Source of the DNA: Candidatus Pelagibacter sp.
GTDB lineage: Bacteria > Pseudomonadota > Alphaproteobacteria > Pelagibacterales > Pelagibacteraceae
Assembly: GCA_028408025.1 (NCBI GenBank)
Contig: JAOOKL010000009.1
Coordinates: 1-18,257, forward strand
DNA: 18,257 bases
Direction of reading: 5' to 3'
Shown: piece by piece, positions 1 to 7,440 of the stretch
Layout: each line of letters begins with the position of its first letter
How positions within the stretch are numbered: position 1 is the stretch's first letter
Made by a program: the position numbers and the translations under genes
The notes under the pieces: model-generated
What the model was told of the DNA's origin: nothing
The model's input: the letters and a program-made list of their open reading frames with translations, nothing else
The model's database searches: none

Positions 1-141
1 GGTAAAGAAAATGATGTGCTGAAACTTGATATTGACCCTAAATCACATTTTGCGTGGACAGGTGGAGCACAGAAAATTCTCGATAAAGGTAGAGTAAGCA
101 AATATAATAAAAAGTTTAGTAACTTGAGATCAAAAAAATAA
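1..141 (+). CDS. rpmE: 50S ribosomal protein L31, C-terminal part (5' end outside window)
   Basis: Only the last 46 codons and the TAA stop are present; the gene enters from the left edge. The visible protein reads [19 protein letters not shown] followed by [12 protein letters not shown]. This is the alphaproteobacterial form of the L31 tail, in which a GRV-x-K/R-[FY]-N-[KR]-[KR]-F block closes the protein. L31 bridges the 50S central protuberance and the 30S head. The metal-binding cysteine region of L31 lies in the missing N-terminus, so whether this is the Cys-containing form cannot be judged. The stop is 2 nt before the trcR ATG, which suggests cotranscription and translational coupling with trcR. 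Confidence 0.9.
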   Translation, partial: GKENDVLKLDIDPKSHFAWTGGAQKILDKGRVSKYNKKFSNLRSKK

Positions 142-143
142 AT

Positions 144-728
144 ATGTCTGAAGCGCCATTCATGCCAAAAGCTACTGCTGTTTGGCTAGTAGAAAACACT
201 ACACTGACATTTAAACAAATAGCAGAATTTTGCAACTTACATGAGCTTGAGGTCAAAGGTATCGCTGATGGAGATGTAGCAAAGGGAATCAAAGCCTATA
301 ACCCAATTTTAGCTGGGCAATTATCTAGAGAAGAAATAGAAACGTGTTCTACTAATCCTGAAAAAAAATTAAATTTGTTGAAAAAAGTCGACGAGGTAGA
401 AATTAAAGAAAGAAAAAAACCAAAATATACTCCCTTATCTAAAAGGCAAGATAGACCTGATGCTATTTTATGGTTATGTAAAAATGCTGCAGAATTAACT
501 GATGGTCAAATTTCTAAATTAGTTGGAAGCACAAAAGGAACTGTCTCTTTAATAAGAAAAAGAAGTTATTGGAATTTTTCAAATCTTAAACCAAGAGACC
601 CTGTAATTTTAGCTCTTTGCACTCAAGACGCATTTCAAAAAAGTCTAGAAAAAGCAAAAAGAAGAGTTGAAAGGGAGAGAAAAGCTAAAATTAGAGAAGA
701 AAAGAAAGCTCAAGCAGCTTCGGTATAG
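144..728 (+). CDS. trcR: TrcR-like cell-cycle transcriptional regulator (DUF1013 family)
   Basis: This 194-residue protein opens with SEAPFMPKATAVWLVENT, then KQIAEFCNLHELEVKGIADG, and later has YTPLSKRQDRPDAI (about residues 95-108) and DGQISKLVGSTKGTVSLIRKR (about 119-139). These blocks are characteristic of the alphaproteobacterial DUF1013 family, which is annotated as the cell-cycle regulator TrcR. Two segments (about residues 23-40 and 115-140) look like helix-turn-helix units. The C-terminal 35 residues are a very basic Lys/Arg/Glu helix that could bind nucleic acid (inference). The start is fixed by the conserved N-terminus and lies 2 nt after the rpmE stop. No good Shine-Dalgarno is visible, so reinitiation after rpmE is likely. 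The family assignment is strong; the regulatory targets are unknown from sequence. Confidence 0.87.
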   Translation: MSEAPFMPKATAVWLVENTTLTFKQIAEFCNLHELEVKGIADGDVAKGIKAYNPILAGQLSREEIETCSTNPEKKLNLLKKVDEVEIKERKKPKYTPLSKRQDRPDAILWLCKNAAELTDGQISKLVGSTKGTVSLIRKRSYWNFSNLKPRDPVILALCTQDAFQKSLEKAKRRVERERKAKIREEKKAQAASV

Positions 729-767
729 ACAATTAATGTGGCAAATGATAACAAACTTAAAATTAAC

Positions 768-773
768 AGGAGG
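768..773 (+). promoter_or_regulatory. Perfect Shine-Dalgarno AGGAGG deciding the rpsU start
   Basis: AGGAGG sits 5 nt before an in-frame ATT at 779-781. It is the strongest ribosome binding site I see in the window; most neighbouring genes have weak sites or none. It marks the S21 start in a frame that has a TAA at 764-766 and no ATG, GTG or TTG between that stop and the conserved protein body. Confidence 0.85.
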
Positions 774-778
774 TTTTT

Positions 779-973
779 ATTAAAATAGACGTCAAAGATA
801 ATAATGTTGAACAAGCGATTAGAGTTTTAAAAAGAAAGCTTCAAAAAGAAGGTTTTTTTAAAGTAATGAAAATGAAAAGCACTTATGAAAAACCGTCTGA
901 AAGAAAAAAAAGAGTTCAAACTGAAAATATAAAAAGAATAAAAAAACTCCAAAAATTAAAAAACAGGTACTAA
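779..973 (+). CDS. rpsU: 30S ribosomal protein S21, apparent AUU start codon
   Basis: Reading from ATT at 779 gives 64 codons and a TAA: (M)KIDVKDNNVEQAIRVLKRK, then LQKEGFFKVMKMKSTYEKPSERKKR and a basic tail. This matches alphaproteobacterial S21, whose usual form starts M-K/Q-V-x-V-[KR]-D-N-N-V-[DE]-Q-A and carries YEKPSE. The reading frame is closed by TAA at 764-766 and contains no ATG, GTG or TTG before the conserved body, while AGGAGG stands 5 nt before the ATT. Initiation at AUU is therefore the simplest reading. S21 sits on the 30S platform near the anti-Shine-Dalgarno sequence and helps initiation. The gene lies between trcR (50 nt gap) and the cold-shock gene (25 nt gap). Sequence error at the start codon is the main alternative. 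Confidence 0.88.
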   Translation: MKIDVKDNNVEQAIRVLKRKLQKEGFFKVMKMKSTYEKPSERKKRVQTENIKRIKKLQKLKNRY

Positions 974-998
974 CATATTAATGATGAGAGGAACAATA

Positions 999-1202
999 AT
1001 GCCGTCTGGTAAAGTAAAATGGTTTAATTCAAAAAAAGGTTATGGATTTATTACTGATGATGAAACAAATAAAGATATTTTTTTACACGTTTCAGAATTA
1101 GAAAATTCTAAGCTAAGAGTGTTAAAAGAAGAGCAAAAAATAAAATACGATATAAAAGAAGAAAAAAACAAACTCCAAGCTATAAATATTAAGAAATTAT
1201 AA
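999..1202 (+). CDS. Cold-shock protein, CspA family
   Basis: This single-domain protein of 67 residues begins MPSGKVKWFNSKKGYGFITD and continues with DIFLHVSELE. The RNP1-like KGYGFI and RNP2-like DIFLH motifs are the RNA-binding aromatic patches of the five-stranded cold-shock domain. Family members bind single-stranded RNA/DNA and act as RNA chaperones. An in-frame ATG at 981 would add six residues (MMRGTI), but GAGAGG at 986-991 is spaced 7 nt from the ATG at 999, and the family starts at this point, so 999 is preferred. The stop is only 5 nt before tRNA-fMet, which suggests that the protein gene and the tRNA share a transcript. Lys/Glu-rich drift in the C-terminal half is typical of this A+T-rich genome. 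Confidence 0.9.
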   Translation: MPSGKVKWFNSKKGYGFITDDETNKDIFLHVSELENSKLRVLKEEQKIKYDIKEEKNKLQAINIKKL

Positions 1203-1207
1203 CTTAA

Positions 1208-1284
<77 letters not shown>

Positions 1285-1286
1285 AA

Positions 1287-3116
1287 ATGACAAAAGAAAT
1301 TAGAAACATCACAATTATAGCCCACGTGGATCATGGTAAAACCACCCTTATTGATAGTTTAATGAAACAAAGTGGTTCATTTAGAGAAAATGAAAATATC
1401 GAAGAACGTATTATGGACTCTGGTGAATTAGAAAAAGAGAGAGGCATCACAATTCTAGCAAAACCAGCTTCGATTAATTGGAAAAATTCAAGAATAAATA
1501 TTATTGATACTCCTGGACACAGAGATTTTGCTGCAGAAGTCGAAAGAGTATTACATATGGCAGATGGTGCACTTCTATTAATTGACTCTGTTGAAGGAGT
1601 AATGCCTCAGACAAAATTTGTATTAGCTAAAGCTTTAAAACAAGGTTTAAAACCAATAGTGATTATAAATAAGTTAGATAAAACTGATCAAAGAGCTAAC
1701 GAAGTTTTAGATGAAACGTTTGATCTATTTGTAAGTTTAGATGCTAATGAAGAGCAGTTGGATTTTCCAGTTTTATATGCAAGTGGAAGATCGGGATGGG
1801 CTTCTAAAGATATTGCTGGTTCAAGAGAAAACTTAACCCCACTGCTAGATTTAATTATGAAACATGTTAAGCCAACTAATCTTGATAAAACAAAGCCTTT
1901 TGCAATGCTTTCCACTCTGCTTTATGCTGATAGTTTTTTAGGTAGAAGTTTAGTTGGTAAAATAGCCCAAGGAACTGCAAAAGCTAATCAACAAATCAAA
2001 GCAATTGATCTTAATGGTAAAAAAGTTGACGAAGGGAGATTGACAAAAATATTTAGATATGAAGGTACTAAAAAAGTTCCAATTACAACAGGAGAAGCAG
2101 GGGATATAGTAATAATTGCAGGTTTAGAAAAAGCCAATGTTGCAGATACAATTTGTGATTTAGAATTAAATAAACCAATAAACGCTACACCAATCGATCC
2201 TCCAACAATGTCAATTACAATTACCGTTAACAGCTCTCCTTTGGCTGGAACAGAAGGAAAAAAATTAACAAGCACTCAAATTCGTGAAAGATTAGTTTTG
2301 GAGGCTGAAAATAATGTTGGAATTACTTTTGAAGAAAATGAGAATAAAGACTCTTTCGTGATTAGTGGAAGAGGAGAATTAATGTTAGAAATTCTGTTGA
2401 CACAAATGAGGCGAGAGGGATTTGAAATGACTGTAAGCCCTCCAAAGGTTTTAATTAAAAAAATTGATAATGGACAGAAACAAGAACCTATTGAAGAAAT
2501 CACAATGGATTTGGATGAAGAGTACTCTTCAAAAATTATAGACTCGATGAATAGAAGAAAAGGTAAACTTGTTGATCTAAAAGATACTGGTAAAAATAAA
2601 AAAAGATTAATTTTTCATGCCCCAACAAGAGGATTGATGGGTTATACAAGTAGGTTTTTAACCTTAACAAAAGGAACCGGAGTTATTAATAGAACCTTTC
2701 ATTCATATGGAAATTACACCGGTGATATGGAAGGACGAAGAAACGGTGCACTCATTTCCATGGAAACTGGAAAGGCAGTTGCATTTGCAATTTTTAATTT
2801 ACAAGCACGGGGTGAGATGCTTGTAACTCACAATGACCCTGTTTATGAAGGTATGATTGTAGGAATTTCATCTAAGTCCGGCGACCTCGAAATTAATGTT
2901 TTAAAGGGAAAAAAATTAACAAATATGAGAACACAAAACACAGATGAAAATGTAGTTTTAACCCCAGTCAGAAAAATGGCTATTGCTGAGCAACTAAGCT
3001 TGTTGAACACAGATGAAGCTTTAGAAATTACACCAAAATCTTGCAGGCTAAGAAAATTAATTTTAGATCCCCATGAAAGAAAGAGACAGTCTAGGGCTAA
3101 AGCAAAAGCCTCTTAA
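1287..3116 (+). CDS. typA: Ribosome-associated GTPase TypA/BipA
   Basis: This 609-residue translational GTPase binds the ribosome in the EF-G site and supports 50S assembly and growth under cold or stress (family knowledge). The G domain shows G1 AHVDHGKT (12-19), switch I ERGITI (51-56), G3 DTPGH (74-78) and G4 NKLD (128-131). EF-G-like domains follow: a beta-barrel domain from about residue 200, domain III with SGRGELMLEILLTQMRREG near 357-375, domain V, and the BipA-specific C-terminal domain with THNDPVYEGM and the closing PKSCRLRK motif. Length matches the family (about 605-615). The start is fixed because the G1 motif begins at residue 12. The ATG lies 2 nt after the encoded CCA of tRNA-fMet with no room for a leader. 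The stop overlaps the convergent transaldolase by 4 nt. Confidence 0.97.
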   Translation: MTKEIRNITIIAHVDHGKTTLIDSLMKQSGSFRENENIEERIMDSGELEKERGITILAKPASINWKNSRINIIDTPGHRDFAAEVERVLHMADGALLLIDSVEGVMPQTKFVLAKALKQGLKPIVIINKLDKTDQRANEVLDETFDLFVSLDANEEQLDFPVLYASGRSGWASKDIAGSRENLTPLLDLIMKHVKPTNLDKTKPFAMLSTLLYADSFLGRSLVGKIAQGTAKANQQIKAIDLNGKKVDEGRLTKIFRYEGTKKVPITTGEAGDIVIIAGLEKANVADTICDLELNKPINATPIDPPTMSITITVNSSPLAGTEGKKLTSTQIRERLVLEAENNVGITFEENENKDSFVISGRGELMLEILLTQMRREGFEMTVSPPKVLIKKIDNGQKQEPIEEITMDLDEEYSSKIIDSMNRRKGKLVDLKDTGKNKKRLIFHAPTRGLMGYTSRFLTLTKGTGVINRTFHSYGNYTGDMEGRRNGALISMETGKAVAFAIFNLQARGEMLVTHNDPVYEGMIVGISSKSGDLEINVLKGKKLTNMRTQNTDENVVLTPVRKMAIAEQLSLLNTDEALEITPKSCRLRKLILDPHERKRQSRAKAKAS

Positions 3117-3811
3117 AGATTAAATCTTGATTTTTTACTGTCTGCTAAAAAACCTTTAACTGTATCTAGAGTCATTGATTTAAAACTTTTTCCAAATCCA
3201 TTAATTTGATTTATTACTTTTGGTGGCATAGTGATTATATTACAATTAATTTGTTTGGCTTGAGTATAATTGTAAGCCTCTCTAGTACTGGCCCAAAGAA
3301 TTTCAATATTTTTATTTTTTTTAGTCAGAGAAATACTTCTTTTAAATATTGGAACTGGATCTTTGCCTTTATCAGACATTCTTCCCGCAAATATGGATAT
3401 TATAGATTTAGTTTTTTTGTTTAGTTTTTTATAGATTTTTTTAGTTTGCTCAAATGTATAAACTGCTGTTATGTTAAGTTTTATCCCCTTATTACTTAAC
3501 TCTTTTATAACCGATCCTGTAAAAATTCCTCTAGAATTAACAACTGGGATTTTAACATAGACATTTTTACCCCAAGAATTAATTTCATATGCTTGGTTTA
3601 GCATATCCTTAGGATTATCAGCAAATACTTCGAAAGATATCGGTTTTGTTTTACAAATGTTAAGAATTTTCAGAGAATATTCTTTATAATTTTTGGCTCC
3701 AGCTAACCTCATTAAACTTGGATTAGTTGTAAAACCATCAACTATTGATTTATTGTTGAAAAATTTAATTGTTTTATAGTCAGCTATGTCGCAAAATATT
3801 TTTGTTTTCAT
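3113..3811 (-). CDS. tal: Transaldolase family protein
   Basis: This 232-residue TIM-barrel aldolase most likely transfers a dihydroxyacetone unit between sugar phosphates in the non-oxidative pentose phosphate pathway. Visible motifs are the N-terminal strand FCDIAD with Asp8, DGFTTNPSLM (25-34), SFEVFAD (59-65), VYVKIPV (84-90) with the Schiff-base lysine at K87, LNITAVYT (112-119), ISIFAGRMSDKGKDP (138-152) with R144, and ILWASTREAYN (171-181). The length fits the short fructose-6-phosphate aldolase-like/transaldolase subfamily (about 215-235), so fructose-6-phosphate aldolase activity cannot be excluded. Its ATG shares one base with the pntB stop, so it is the last gene of the 5S-rpmJ-pnt cluster. 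Joining NADPH balancing and a pentose phosphate enzyme in one unit is metabolically reasonable (inference). It meets typA tail to tail. Confidence 0.87.
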   Translation of the reverse strand: MKTKIFCDIADYKTIKFFNNKSIVDGFTTNPSLMRLAGAKNYKEYSLKILNICKTKPISFEVFADNPKDMLNQAYEINSWGKNVYVKIPVVNSRGIFTGSVIKELSNKGIKLNITAVYTFEQTKKIYKKLNKKTKSIISIFAGRMSDKGKDPVPIFKRSISLTKKNKNIEILWASTREAYNYTQAKQINCNIITMPPKVINQINGFGKSFKSMTLDTVKGFLADSKKSRFNL

Positions 3812-5211
3812 TAATCTAAATTTTTAACAATATCCTCTGTCATTTTTTTTGCATCAGCAAATAACATCAATGTATTATCTCTGTAAAAAAGTTCATTGTC
3901 TATTCCAGCATAGCCAGGTGACAAACTTCTCTTGACAAATAAAACAGATTTGCATTTTTCAACATCGAGCACAGGCATACCAAATATAGGGCTTTTGGGA
4001 TCCGTTTTAGCAACAGGGTTTGTCACATCATTTGCCCCAATTACAAATGCAACATCAGAATTAGCAAAATCGTTATTTATGTCCTCTAGTTCAAAAACTT
4101 CATCGTAAGGAACATTTGCCTCTGCAAGCAATACGTTCATATGACCAGGCATTCTTCCAGCAACTGGATGAATTGCATATGTAACTTTAATATCATTTTT
4201 TTTTAGTTTATCTACCATCTCTCTCAATGCATGTTGAGCTTGAGCAACAGCCATGCCATAACCTGGAACTATAATAACGGAAGAAGCATTTTTCATCAAA
4301 AATGCTGCATCTTCTGCATTACCACTTTTGACTGGTTTTTGATCTTTCTTTTCATTTTTATCATCAGTAGCATTATCCGCTCCAAAACCACCAAGTATTA
4401 CACTGAAGAAAGACCTATTCATGGCTTTACACATTATATAAGAAAGTATTGCTCCAGAAGAACCTACAAGTGCACCAGTAATGATTAAAGCGGTATTCTC
4501 TAGTGTAAATCCTATGCCTGCTGCAGCCCAACCAGAATAAGAATTAAGCATTGAAATTACTACGGGCATATCTGCTCCACCTATTGGTATTATTAACAAA
4601 ACACCAATAAGAAAAGAAACAAAAACAACAGTCCAAAAAAGATTTGCTGATTGAGTTTTGCATAAATAAAAAATTAAAACAAAAATACCTATACCAAGAA
4701 TTAAATTTAAAAAGTGCTGTCCGCTGAAAGTAATTGGTGAACCTGACATTATTCCTCTTAATTTTAAAAAAGCTATTATAGAACCGGAAAAAGTAATTGC
4801 TCCTACTGCTGCACCAATAGACATTTCTATAAGACTTGCTAATTTAATTTCACCAATAAATCCTAAATTAAAAGCCTCTGGATTTAAAAAAGCTGCTATA
4901 GCAACGAAAACAGCTGCTAACCCAACTAAACTATGAAAACCTGCTACTAACTCTGGCATTGCAGTCATAGGAATTCTAAAGGCTATAAAAGCTCCAATGG
5001 CCCCACCAATAACTAGAAAAATTATTACGTAAACTAATGATGTGGAAAAATTTCCAATTGATAAAAATGTTACAACTATTGCAATAATCATTCCTGCAAT
5101 TCCAAAATAATTTCCTTGCCGTGATGTGTCAGGCGATGACAATCCTCTTAGCGCAAGAATAAATAGTATTCCAGAAATCAAATAAAAAATTGCTGACAAA
5201 TTTGCTGACAT
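3811..5211 (-). CDS. pntB: NAD(P) transhydrogenase subunit beta
   Basis: This 466-residue inner-membrane protein couples proton entry to hydride transfer from NADH to NADP+. The first 290 residues hold about nine hydrophobic segments (domain II). The C-terminal part is the NADP-binding domain III: SSVIIVPGYGMAVAQAQHAL carries the Rossmann glycine motif, followed by HPVAGRMPGHMNVLLAEA, ANVPYDEV, GANDVTNPVA and KRSLSPGYAGIDNELFY. All of these are conserved in PntB, and the length matches the family (about 460-465). The charged linker between the parts (about 280-300, rich in D, K and E) separates membrane and soluble domains. The ATG overlaps the stop of pntAB by one base, which indicates coupled translation. 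Confidence 0.97.
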   Translation of the reverse strand: MSANLSAIFYLISGILFILALRGLSSPDTSRQGNYFGIAGMIIAIVVTFLSIGNFSTSLVYVIIFLVIGGAIGAFIAFRIPMTAMPELVAGFHSLVGLAAVFVAIAAFLNPEAFNLGFIGEIKLASLIEMSIGAAVGAITFSGSIIAFLKLRGIMSGSPITFSGQHFLNLILGIGIFVLIFYLCKTQSANLFWTVVFVSFLIGVLLIIPIGGADMPVVISMLNSYSGWAAAGIGFTLENTALIITGALVGSSGAILSYIMCKAMNRSFFSVILGGFGADNATDDKNEKKDQKPVKSGNAEDAAFLMKNASSVIIVPGYGMAVAQAQHALREMVDKLKKNDIKVTYAIHPVAGRMPGHMNVLLAEANVPYDEVFELEDINNDFANSDVAFVIGANDVTNPVAKTDPKSPIFGMPVLDVEKCKSVLFVKRSLSPGYAGIDNELFYRDNTLMLFADAKKMTEDIVKNLD

Positions 5212-5522
5212 TATTTCTTTTTATCTTTCTTTTTTTTATACATTTGAAGCATTCTTTGAGTTACTAAAAATCCACCAAAAATGTTTATTGCTGCCAAGAT
5301 AATAGCAATAAATCCAAAAATACTTGATATACTAAATACTTTCTCTGAAGATGCAGCCAACGCCGCTATTATAGCTCCAACAATGATTACTGATGAAATA
5401 GCATTTGTAACCGACATTAACGGTGTATGAAGAGACGGCGTAACGCTCCATACCACATAGTAGCCAATGAAAATTGACAAAATGAATATACTTAACCTAA
5501 AAATAAACGGATCTATTTCCAT
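5211..5522 (-). CDS. pntAB: NAD(P) transhydrogenase alpha subunit, membrane part (PntAB)
   Basis: This 103-residue protein corresponds to the C-terminal membrane part of E. coli PntA, carried here as a separate polypeptide as in Rhodospirillum rubrum. It begins MEIDPFIFRLSIFILSIFIG and contains YYVVWSVTPSLHTPLMSVTNAISS, in which WxVTPxLHTPLMSxTNAIS is the family signature, then IIVGAIIAALAASS and IFGFIAIILAAINIFGGFLV. Three to four transmembrane helices and a short Lys-rich tail (YKKKKDKKK) are visible. It lies 2 nt after pntAA and overlaps pntB by one base. With its partners it forms the membrane proton channel of the transhydrogenase. Confidence 0.95.
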   Translation of the reverse strand: MEIDPFIFRLSIFILSIFIGYYVVWSVTPSLHTPLMSVTNAISSVIIVGAIIAALAASSEKVFSISSIFGFIAIILAAINIFGGFLVTQRMLQMYKKKKDKKK

Positions 5523-5524
5523 AA

Positions 5525-6619
5525 TTAAACTTTTTTTACTAATGATTTTTCAATTATTTCGTCCTCTAAATTAATATTAAAATCTTTTTTTTCTTTACTA
5601 TATAAGTTTCTTATAAAGCTAAATAGGTTTTTTGCATATAAGCTAGAAGCGGTAAGTGGTAAACTATTCATTAAACTTTTCACACCTATTATTTTGACTC
5701 CATTTACTATATTTATTTTTCCTGGTTCAGAAAATGCAGAATTACCTCCCTGTTCTGCTGCCAAATCATAAACAATAGATCCTGGTTTCATTAATTTCAC
5801 CAAATCCTCAGTTAGGATTCTTGGTGCAGGTTTTCCAGGTATTAATGCTGTACATATAATTATATCATTTTTTTTTAGTGCTTCTTTCATCATCTCAGCT
5901 TGTTTTTTTTTATAATCATCTGAAGCTTCCTTTGCATATCCTCCTGAAGTCTCCATATCCTCAGACTGTTCAACAGTCAAAAATTTTCCACCTAAGCTTT
6001 CTACTTGCTCTTTTGATGCTGCTCTTACATCTGTGGCTGAAACGATGGCGCCTAATCTTTTTGCAGTAGCGATAGCTTGTAAACCTGCTACACCTGCTCC
6101 GATAACTAAAATTTTAGCGGCTGGTACAGTTCCAGCGGCTGTCATCATCATTGGTACAGCTTTTTCAAATTCAGAAACACAGTCAATTACTGCTCTGTAA
6201 CCAGCTAGGTTTGATTGAGAAGATAATACATCCATCGATTGAGCTCTTGTGATACGCGGCAATAACTCTAGTGAAAAAATTTTCACTTTTTTGTTAATAA
6301 TTTTATCAATTTGATTTTTGTTTTTTGAGGGATTAAACATCCCAACTAATATTGTATTTTCTTTTAAGATATTGATTTCATTTTCAGACGGGCAATTGAC
6401 TTTTATAATCAAATTGCTTGAGTGTAAAATTTCATCAGAGGAATTTTTAATTTCAACTCCAACTTTTGTATAATCTTCGTCTTGAATTTCTAGATGATTT
6501 GCATAATCTTTTTCAATGTATACTTTTAAACCTAGTCCTATAATATTTTTTGCAGTTTCAGGTGTTAGAGAAACTCTTTTTTCTGATCTTAAATCTTCTT
6601 TGGTTGAACCAACAATCAT
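5525..6619 (-). CDS. pntAA: NAD(P) transhydrogenase alpha subunit, NAD(H)-binding part (PntAA)
   Basis: This 364-residue soluble domain I binds NAD(H) at the cytoplasmic face of the transhydrogenase. It starts MIVGSTKEDLRSEKRVSLTP, the usual alanine dehydrogenase/PntA N-terminus. PRITRAQSMDVLSSQSNLAG at 121-140 is the conserved loop that contacts NAD and domain III (R122, Q127, D130). VIGAGVAGLQAIATAKRLGA from 172 carries GxGxxG at 174-179, followed by the acidic strand end ATDVR. PGKPAPRILTEDLV and SIVYDLAAEQGGN follow. The protein is slightly shorter than the R. rubrum subunit (about 384) and ends after the alpha/beta domain, so the membrane segment is in the next gene. Only 18 nt separate it from the upstream small gene, with a weak ribosome binding site. 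Confidence 0.96.
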   Translation of the reverse strand: MIVGSTKEDLRSEKRVSLTPETAKNIIGLGLKVYIEKDYANHLEIQDEDYTKVGVEIKNSSDEILHSSNLIIKVNCPSENEINILKENTILVGMFNPSKNKNQIDKIINKKVKIFSLELLPRITRAQSMDVLSSQSNLAGYRAVIDCVSEFEKAVPMMMTAAGTVPAAKILVIGAGVAGLQAIATAKRLGAIVSATDVRAASKEQVESLGGKFLTVEQSEDMETSGGYAKEASDDYKKKQAEMMKEALKKNDIIICTALIPGKPAPRILTEDLVKLMKPGSIVYDLAAEQGGNSAFSEPGKINIVNGVKIIGVKSLMNSLPLTASSLYAKNLFSFIRNLYSKEKKDFNINLEDEIIEKSLVKKV

Positions 6620-6637
6620 TTTGGAAATATTCTTAAA

Positions 6638-6748
6638 TTAAAGTAAAGTTAAAGCAAGTATTACTAAGATCGCAATTACAATGACTGTTCCCCATAATAC
6701 AAATTTAGTAAATCCCTTCCAAGTCTCCTTAAAATCCTGTTCACTCAT
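6638..6748 (-). CDS. Small aa3-type cytochrome c oxidase subunit IV-like protein
   Basis: This is a 36-residue reading frame: MSEQDFKETWKGFTKFVLWG followed by one transmembrane helix, TVIVIAILVILALTLL. A short polar head, then E-x-T-[WFY]-x-G-F-x-[KR] and a single helix, is the layout of the alphaproteobacterial Bact_Cox_IV family (aa3-type cytochrome c oxidase subunit IV), a tiny accessory subunit packed against the oxidase. AAGGA lies 5 nt before the ATG and inside the end of rpmJ; the gap to the rpmJ stop is 2 nt. The assignment rests on pattern and size and could be another one-helix membrane peptide, but the ribosome binding site and tight packing argue for a real gene. It is short enough to be missed by ordinary gene calling. 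Confidence 0.75.
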   Translation of the reverse strand: MSEQDFKETWKGFTKFVLWGTVIVIAILVILALTLL

Positions 6749-6750
6749 GG

Positions 6751-6876
6751 TTATCCTTGACGGGCTTTGAATTTTGGATTCTTCTTATTAATAACGTAAA
6801 GCTTACCTCTACGTTTGACTAATTTAGAGTTTAAATCTCTTTTTTTTAATGACTTTAGTGAACTTGCTATTTTCAT
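6751..6876 (-). CDS. rpmJ: 50S ribosomal protein L36
   Basis: The 41-residue frame reads [14 protein letters not shown], then [20 protein letters not shown] and ends RQG. This is the 41-residue alphaproteobacterial L36 without the zinc-binding Cys/His set of the E. coli form (no Cys or His is present). L36 is a small basic protein of the 50S subunit. The ATG is 9 nt after the inferred 3' end of 5S rRNA. A second in-frame ATG at 6885 would add three residues and lie 1 nt from the 5S end, but the alignment to family members favours 6876. There is no room for a promoter or Shine-Dalgarno outside the 5S sequence, so expression appears to depend on read-through from 5S. Confidence 0.94.
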   Translation of the reverse strand: MKIASSLKSLKKRDLNSKLVKRRGKLYVINKKNPKFKARQG

Positions 6877-6885
6877 AAATTTCAT

Positions 6886-7002
<117 letters not shown>

Positions 7003-7008
7003 GAAAAG

Positions 7009-7037
7009 TTTATAGTATTTTTAAATAAAAAAGTAAA
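7009..7037 (-). promoter_or_regulatory. Likely sigma-70-type promoter for 5S rRNA and the genes behind it
   Basis: On the minus strand TTTACT (7032-7037; 4 of 6 to TTGACA) is followed after exactly 17 nt by TATAAA (7009-7014; 5 of 6 to TATAAT). Transcription 6-7 nt further on would start at or next to the first base of mature 5S. Because 5S is not beside 16S-23S here, it needs such a promoter. In A+T-rich DNA hexamer matches arise by chance, but the spacing and the placement against a known RNA 5' end make this one credible. Confidence 0.66.
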
Positions 7038-7432
7038 CAGATATAAAAAAGCTCCATATTTCATTAAAAATAAGCTAAATCTTCTACTCTTATCAATAAT
7101 TTATTTGTTATAGATTAGTTTAATTATGTTTTTTAAAAATAATTTAATTTCATATCTACAAATTTCTTTATTTTTTCTACCAATCTCATTAATTGCAGGA
7201 AGTTTAGTGATAAATATAAATATCATTATTTTCTTAATTCTAAGCACTATATATATTTTTAGTAATAAATTAACTATTAGATTTGGATCAGCTAATCTCT
7301 CACTTTTTATATTTTTTTTAATTATCATTTTTTCTTCATTTTTGAATATCAAGATTATTGGATTAGAAAATTTTACTAAATCAATTATTAGCAGATTTAC
7401 TTCTATCCGACCTAGCCATTTTATTAATAAAA

Positions 7433-7440
7433 TTTTTTTT
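7433..7440 (+). repeat. T8 homopolymer at the frameshift
   Basis: Eight consecutive T residues lie inside the 7367-7470 interval where the O-antigen ligase-like gene changes frame. Seven T would join the two frames directly (reading NKIFLLFIFLDTL). It is the most slippage-prone position in the interval. Confidence 0.7.

Noticed and set aside
981..998. Earlier ATGs (981, 984) as the start of the cold-shock gene
   Set aside because: Only 981 is in frame with the protein. The GAGAGG at 986-991 is properly spaced for the ATG at 999, and family members begin at that position, so the extra MMRGTI is unlikely.
1181..1203. TATAAA and TATAAC boxes just upstream of tRNA-fMet as a dedicated tRNA promoter
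   Set aside because: No acceptable -35 is found at 16-18 nt, and the TATAAC at 1198 would start transcription inside the tRNA.
1688..2503. Three minus-strand open frames opposite typA
   Set aside because: They lie antisense to a highly conserved GTPase, show no family motif, and have shadow-like composition.
3090..3130. Intrinsic terminator between convergent typA and transaldolase
   Set aside because: I see no hairpin followed by a T-run on either strand; the genes overlap by 4 nt. The same holds at the other convergent junctions near 10600-10616 and 18054-18061.
7086..7114. Possible + strand promoter (TATAGA at 7109-7114) for the O-antigen ligase-like gene
   Set aside because: The -35 region (ACTCTT) matches poorly, and A+T-rich DNA produces such -10 matches frequently.
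7101..7352. Minus-strand 83-codon frame opposite the start of the O-antigen ligase-like gene
   Set aside because: It is lysine/isoleucine-rich without motifs, overlaps the real membrane protein frame, and is expected by chance in such A+T-rich DNA.
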